Shown piece by piece: positions 63,370-64,000 of a stretch of 64,000 bases of DNA; position 1 is the first letter of the stretch, and each line of letters begins with the position of its first letter. Source of the DNA: Ignavibacteria bacterium. Its GTDB lineage: Bacteria; Bacteroidota; Ignavibacteria; Kapaibacteriales; Kapaibacteriaceae. The position numbers were made by a program, and so were the translations under genes. The DNA is taken from NCBI GenBank assembly GCA_947495975.1, contig CANMBE010000008.1, positions 52,269 through 116,268 of the forward strand, written 5' to 3'. Under the pieces are notes generated by a model, which was given only the letters and a program-made list of their open reading frames with translations, searched no databases and was not told where the DNA came from.

Positions 63370-63783
63370 ATGGCAAAAGCTCATCTCAAAACGCAAGCAA
63401 CAGATTCATCTGTAACTGATTTTTTAGCGCGCATTCCCGATGAGGGAATGCGCGCTGATTGTTTACACCTCTTCGATCTCATGGCACAAGCCACTAAGGC
63501 TCCAGCCAAGTTATGGGGCGCCAACATCATTGGGTTCGGTACACAGATTTGCACATATGCTTCTGGCAGAGAGATCGATTGGTTCATCATTGGATTCTCT
63601 CCACGCAAAGCACACCTTAGCCTGTATTTCATGGACGGACTTCAGCATCACGAGAAGTCACTAGCTCTGCTCGGCAAACATAAAATTGGGAAGTCCTGTC
63701 TTTACATTAAGGCACTCGATGATGTAGATCTTGATCTACTGAATACTGTGATTTCAGATAGTGTGAAGAGAGTTACGAAGTGA
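63370..63783 (+). CDS. DUF1801 domain protein
   Basis: A 137-aa protein fitting the DUF1801 pattern: APAKLWGANIIGFGTQICTY near residue 45, ASGREIDWFIIGFSPRKAHL and LGKHKIGKSCLYIKALDDVD. Function is unknown; the fold is related to YdhG/frataxin-like domains. It begins 5 nt after the methyltransferase stop, the gap being part of an AAGGGGC heptamer (63363-63369) that could also serve as its Shine-Dalgarno-like site. The following bases to the window end hold no gene. Confidence 0.9.
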   Translation: MAKAHLKTQATDSSVTDFLARIPDEGMRADCLHLFDLMAQATKAPAKLWGANIIGFGTQICTYASGREIDWFIIGFSPRKAHLSLYFMDGLQHHEKSLALLGKHKIGKSCLYIKALDDVDLDLLNTVISDSVKRVTK

Positions 63784-64000
63784 GATTCATGCGACAGTAT
63801 CAAAAAGAACTGATCTTATCGCTCGCAACGTCACTTTAGACTAATGTGAAACGAATGGCAACGTTCTAGAAATAGTCGCTAACTCAGACTCGCCGCAGGG
63901 GGTATCGACGAAGTCAGATACCACCCCGTGAACTCAAAAAATGGCGTCGGCACTTTGCGGGGCAATTGATATCGGCAGAAGTGTAAATTGTACTGAAGTA
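63784..64000. other. Intergenic end of window with one hairpin
   Basis: No gene is seen. An imperfect stem GGGGGTATC...GATACC-A-CCCC at 63898-63926 with a 10-nt loop could end transcription of the methyltransferase/DUF1801 pair, but no T-run follows. Confidence 0.4.

Noticed and set aside
1..64000. Search for tRNA, rRNA, insertion sequences, phage genes, toxin-antitoxin pairs and defence systems
   Set aside because: No cloverleaf, transposase, integrase or defence-type gene was seen; the intergenic gaps are too short or lack the expected signals.

Overview
The window is 64 kb of ordinary, densely coded chromosome. It comes from a Gram-negative bacterium (kdsA, lptC, ExbB/ExbD/TonB, outer-membrane proteins), most likely from the Bacteroidota/Chlorobiota/Ignavibacteria/Kapabacteria assemblage. 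The clues are a pair of ExbD proteins beside TonB and a PstS-like lipoprotein, BshA (bacillithiol), a Pro/Thr-tailed SecG, an HU protein with a lysine-alanine tail, and promoter-like sites of the Bacteroidota type (TTTG, 20-21 nt, TAnnTTTG). This placement is inferred from gene content and was not measured against a database. I found no rRNA, tRNA, insertion sequence, prophage or CRISPR array. Base composition looks even, in the mid-40s percent GC.

Layout. 1-1.6 kb: electron-transfer flavoprotein (etfA cut by the window edge, etfB), minus strand. 1.75-7.5 kb: uvrA and ftsK, minus. 7.5-10.7 kb: kdsA-lptC-tpiA-pgsA-pgpA, plus, each gene overlapping the next. 10.8-16.4 kb: an HU-like protein with its own terminator, then pyrB, carB, prmC. 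16.4-22.5 kb: a STAS protein and an energy-transduction operon (ExbB, two ExbD, TonB, a 62-aa membrane protein, a PstS-like lipoprotein, a TPR protein). 22.5-29.4 kb: the classic yceD-rpmF-plsX-fabH-fabD-fabG-acpP-fabF-rnc fatty-acid cluster. 29.4-32.5 kb: a 1035-aa secreted protein joining a zinc-metallopeptidase domain, a TolB-like propeller and a C-terminal region resembling an Omp85-type barrel. 32.5-37.3 kb: yigZ (minus), bshA, an M20 peptidase, an EamA transporter and 5-formyl-THF cyclo-ligase. 37.3-37.8 kb: a gene-poor stretch with decayed-looking coding fragments. 37.8-45.8 kb: a biotinyl protein, a flavin reductase (minus) and a five-gene oligopeptide ABC importer.

45.8-53.8 kb: a TraB/GumN protein (minus), a TPR protein, secG, an acyl-CoA carboxylase carboxyltransferase, a fused FAD/Fe-S oxidoreductase and a glycosyltransferase (minus). 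53.9-57 kb: a MATE transporter and an ECF sigma factor operon with a putative membrane regulator and a small exported helical protein. 57-62 kb (minus): nupC-like transporter, dnaE and a small PHA-system protein. 62.2-63.8 kb: a cyclopropane-synthase-like methyltransferase and a DUF1801 protein, then about 215 bases without a gene.

Most of the content is housekeeping. The signals most worth a second look are: (i) a strongly over-represented heptamer A(A/G)GGGGC, about 60 copies by hand count against roughly 11 expected, found in all frames and between genes; (ii) a coherent set of promoter sites that also decide several start codons; (iii) the peptidase-propeller-barrel protein; (iv) the TonB-PstS-TPR operon with its small membrane protein; (v) a methyltransferase closer in its motifs to fungal sphingolipid C9-methyltransferases than to E. 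coli CFA synthase.
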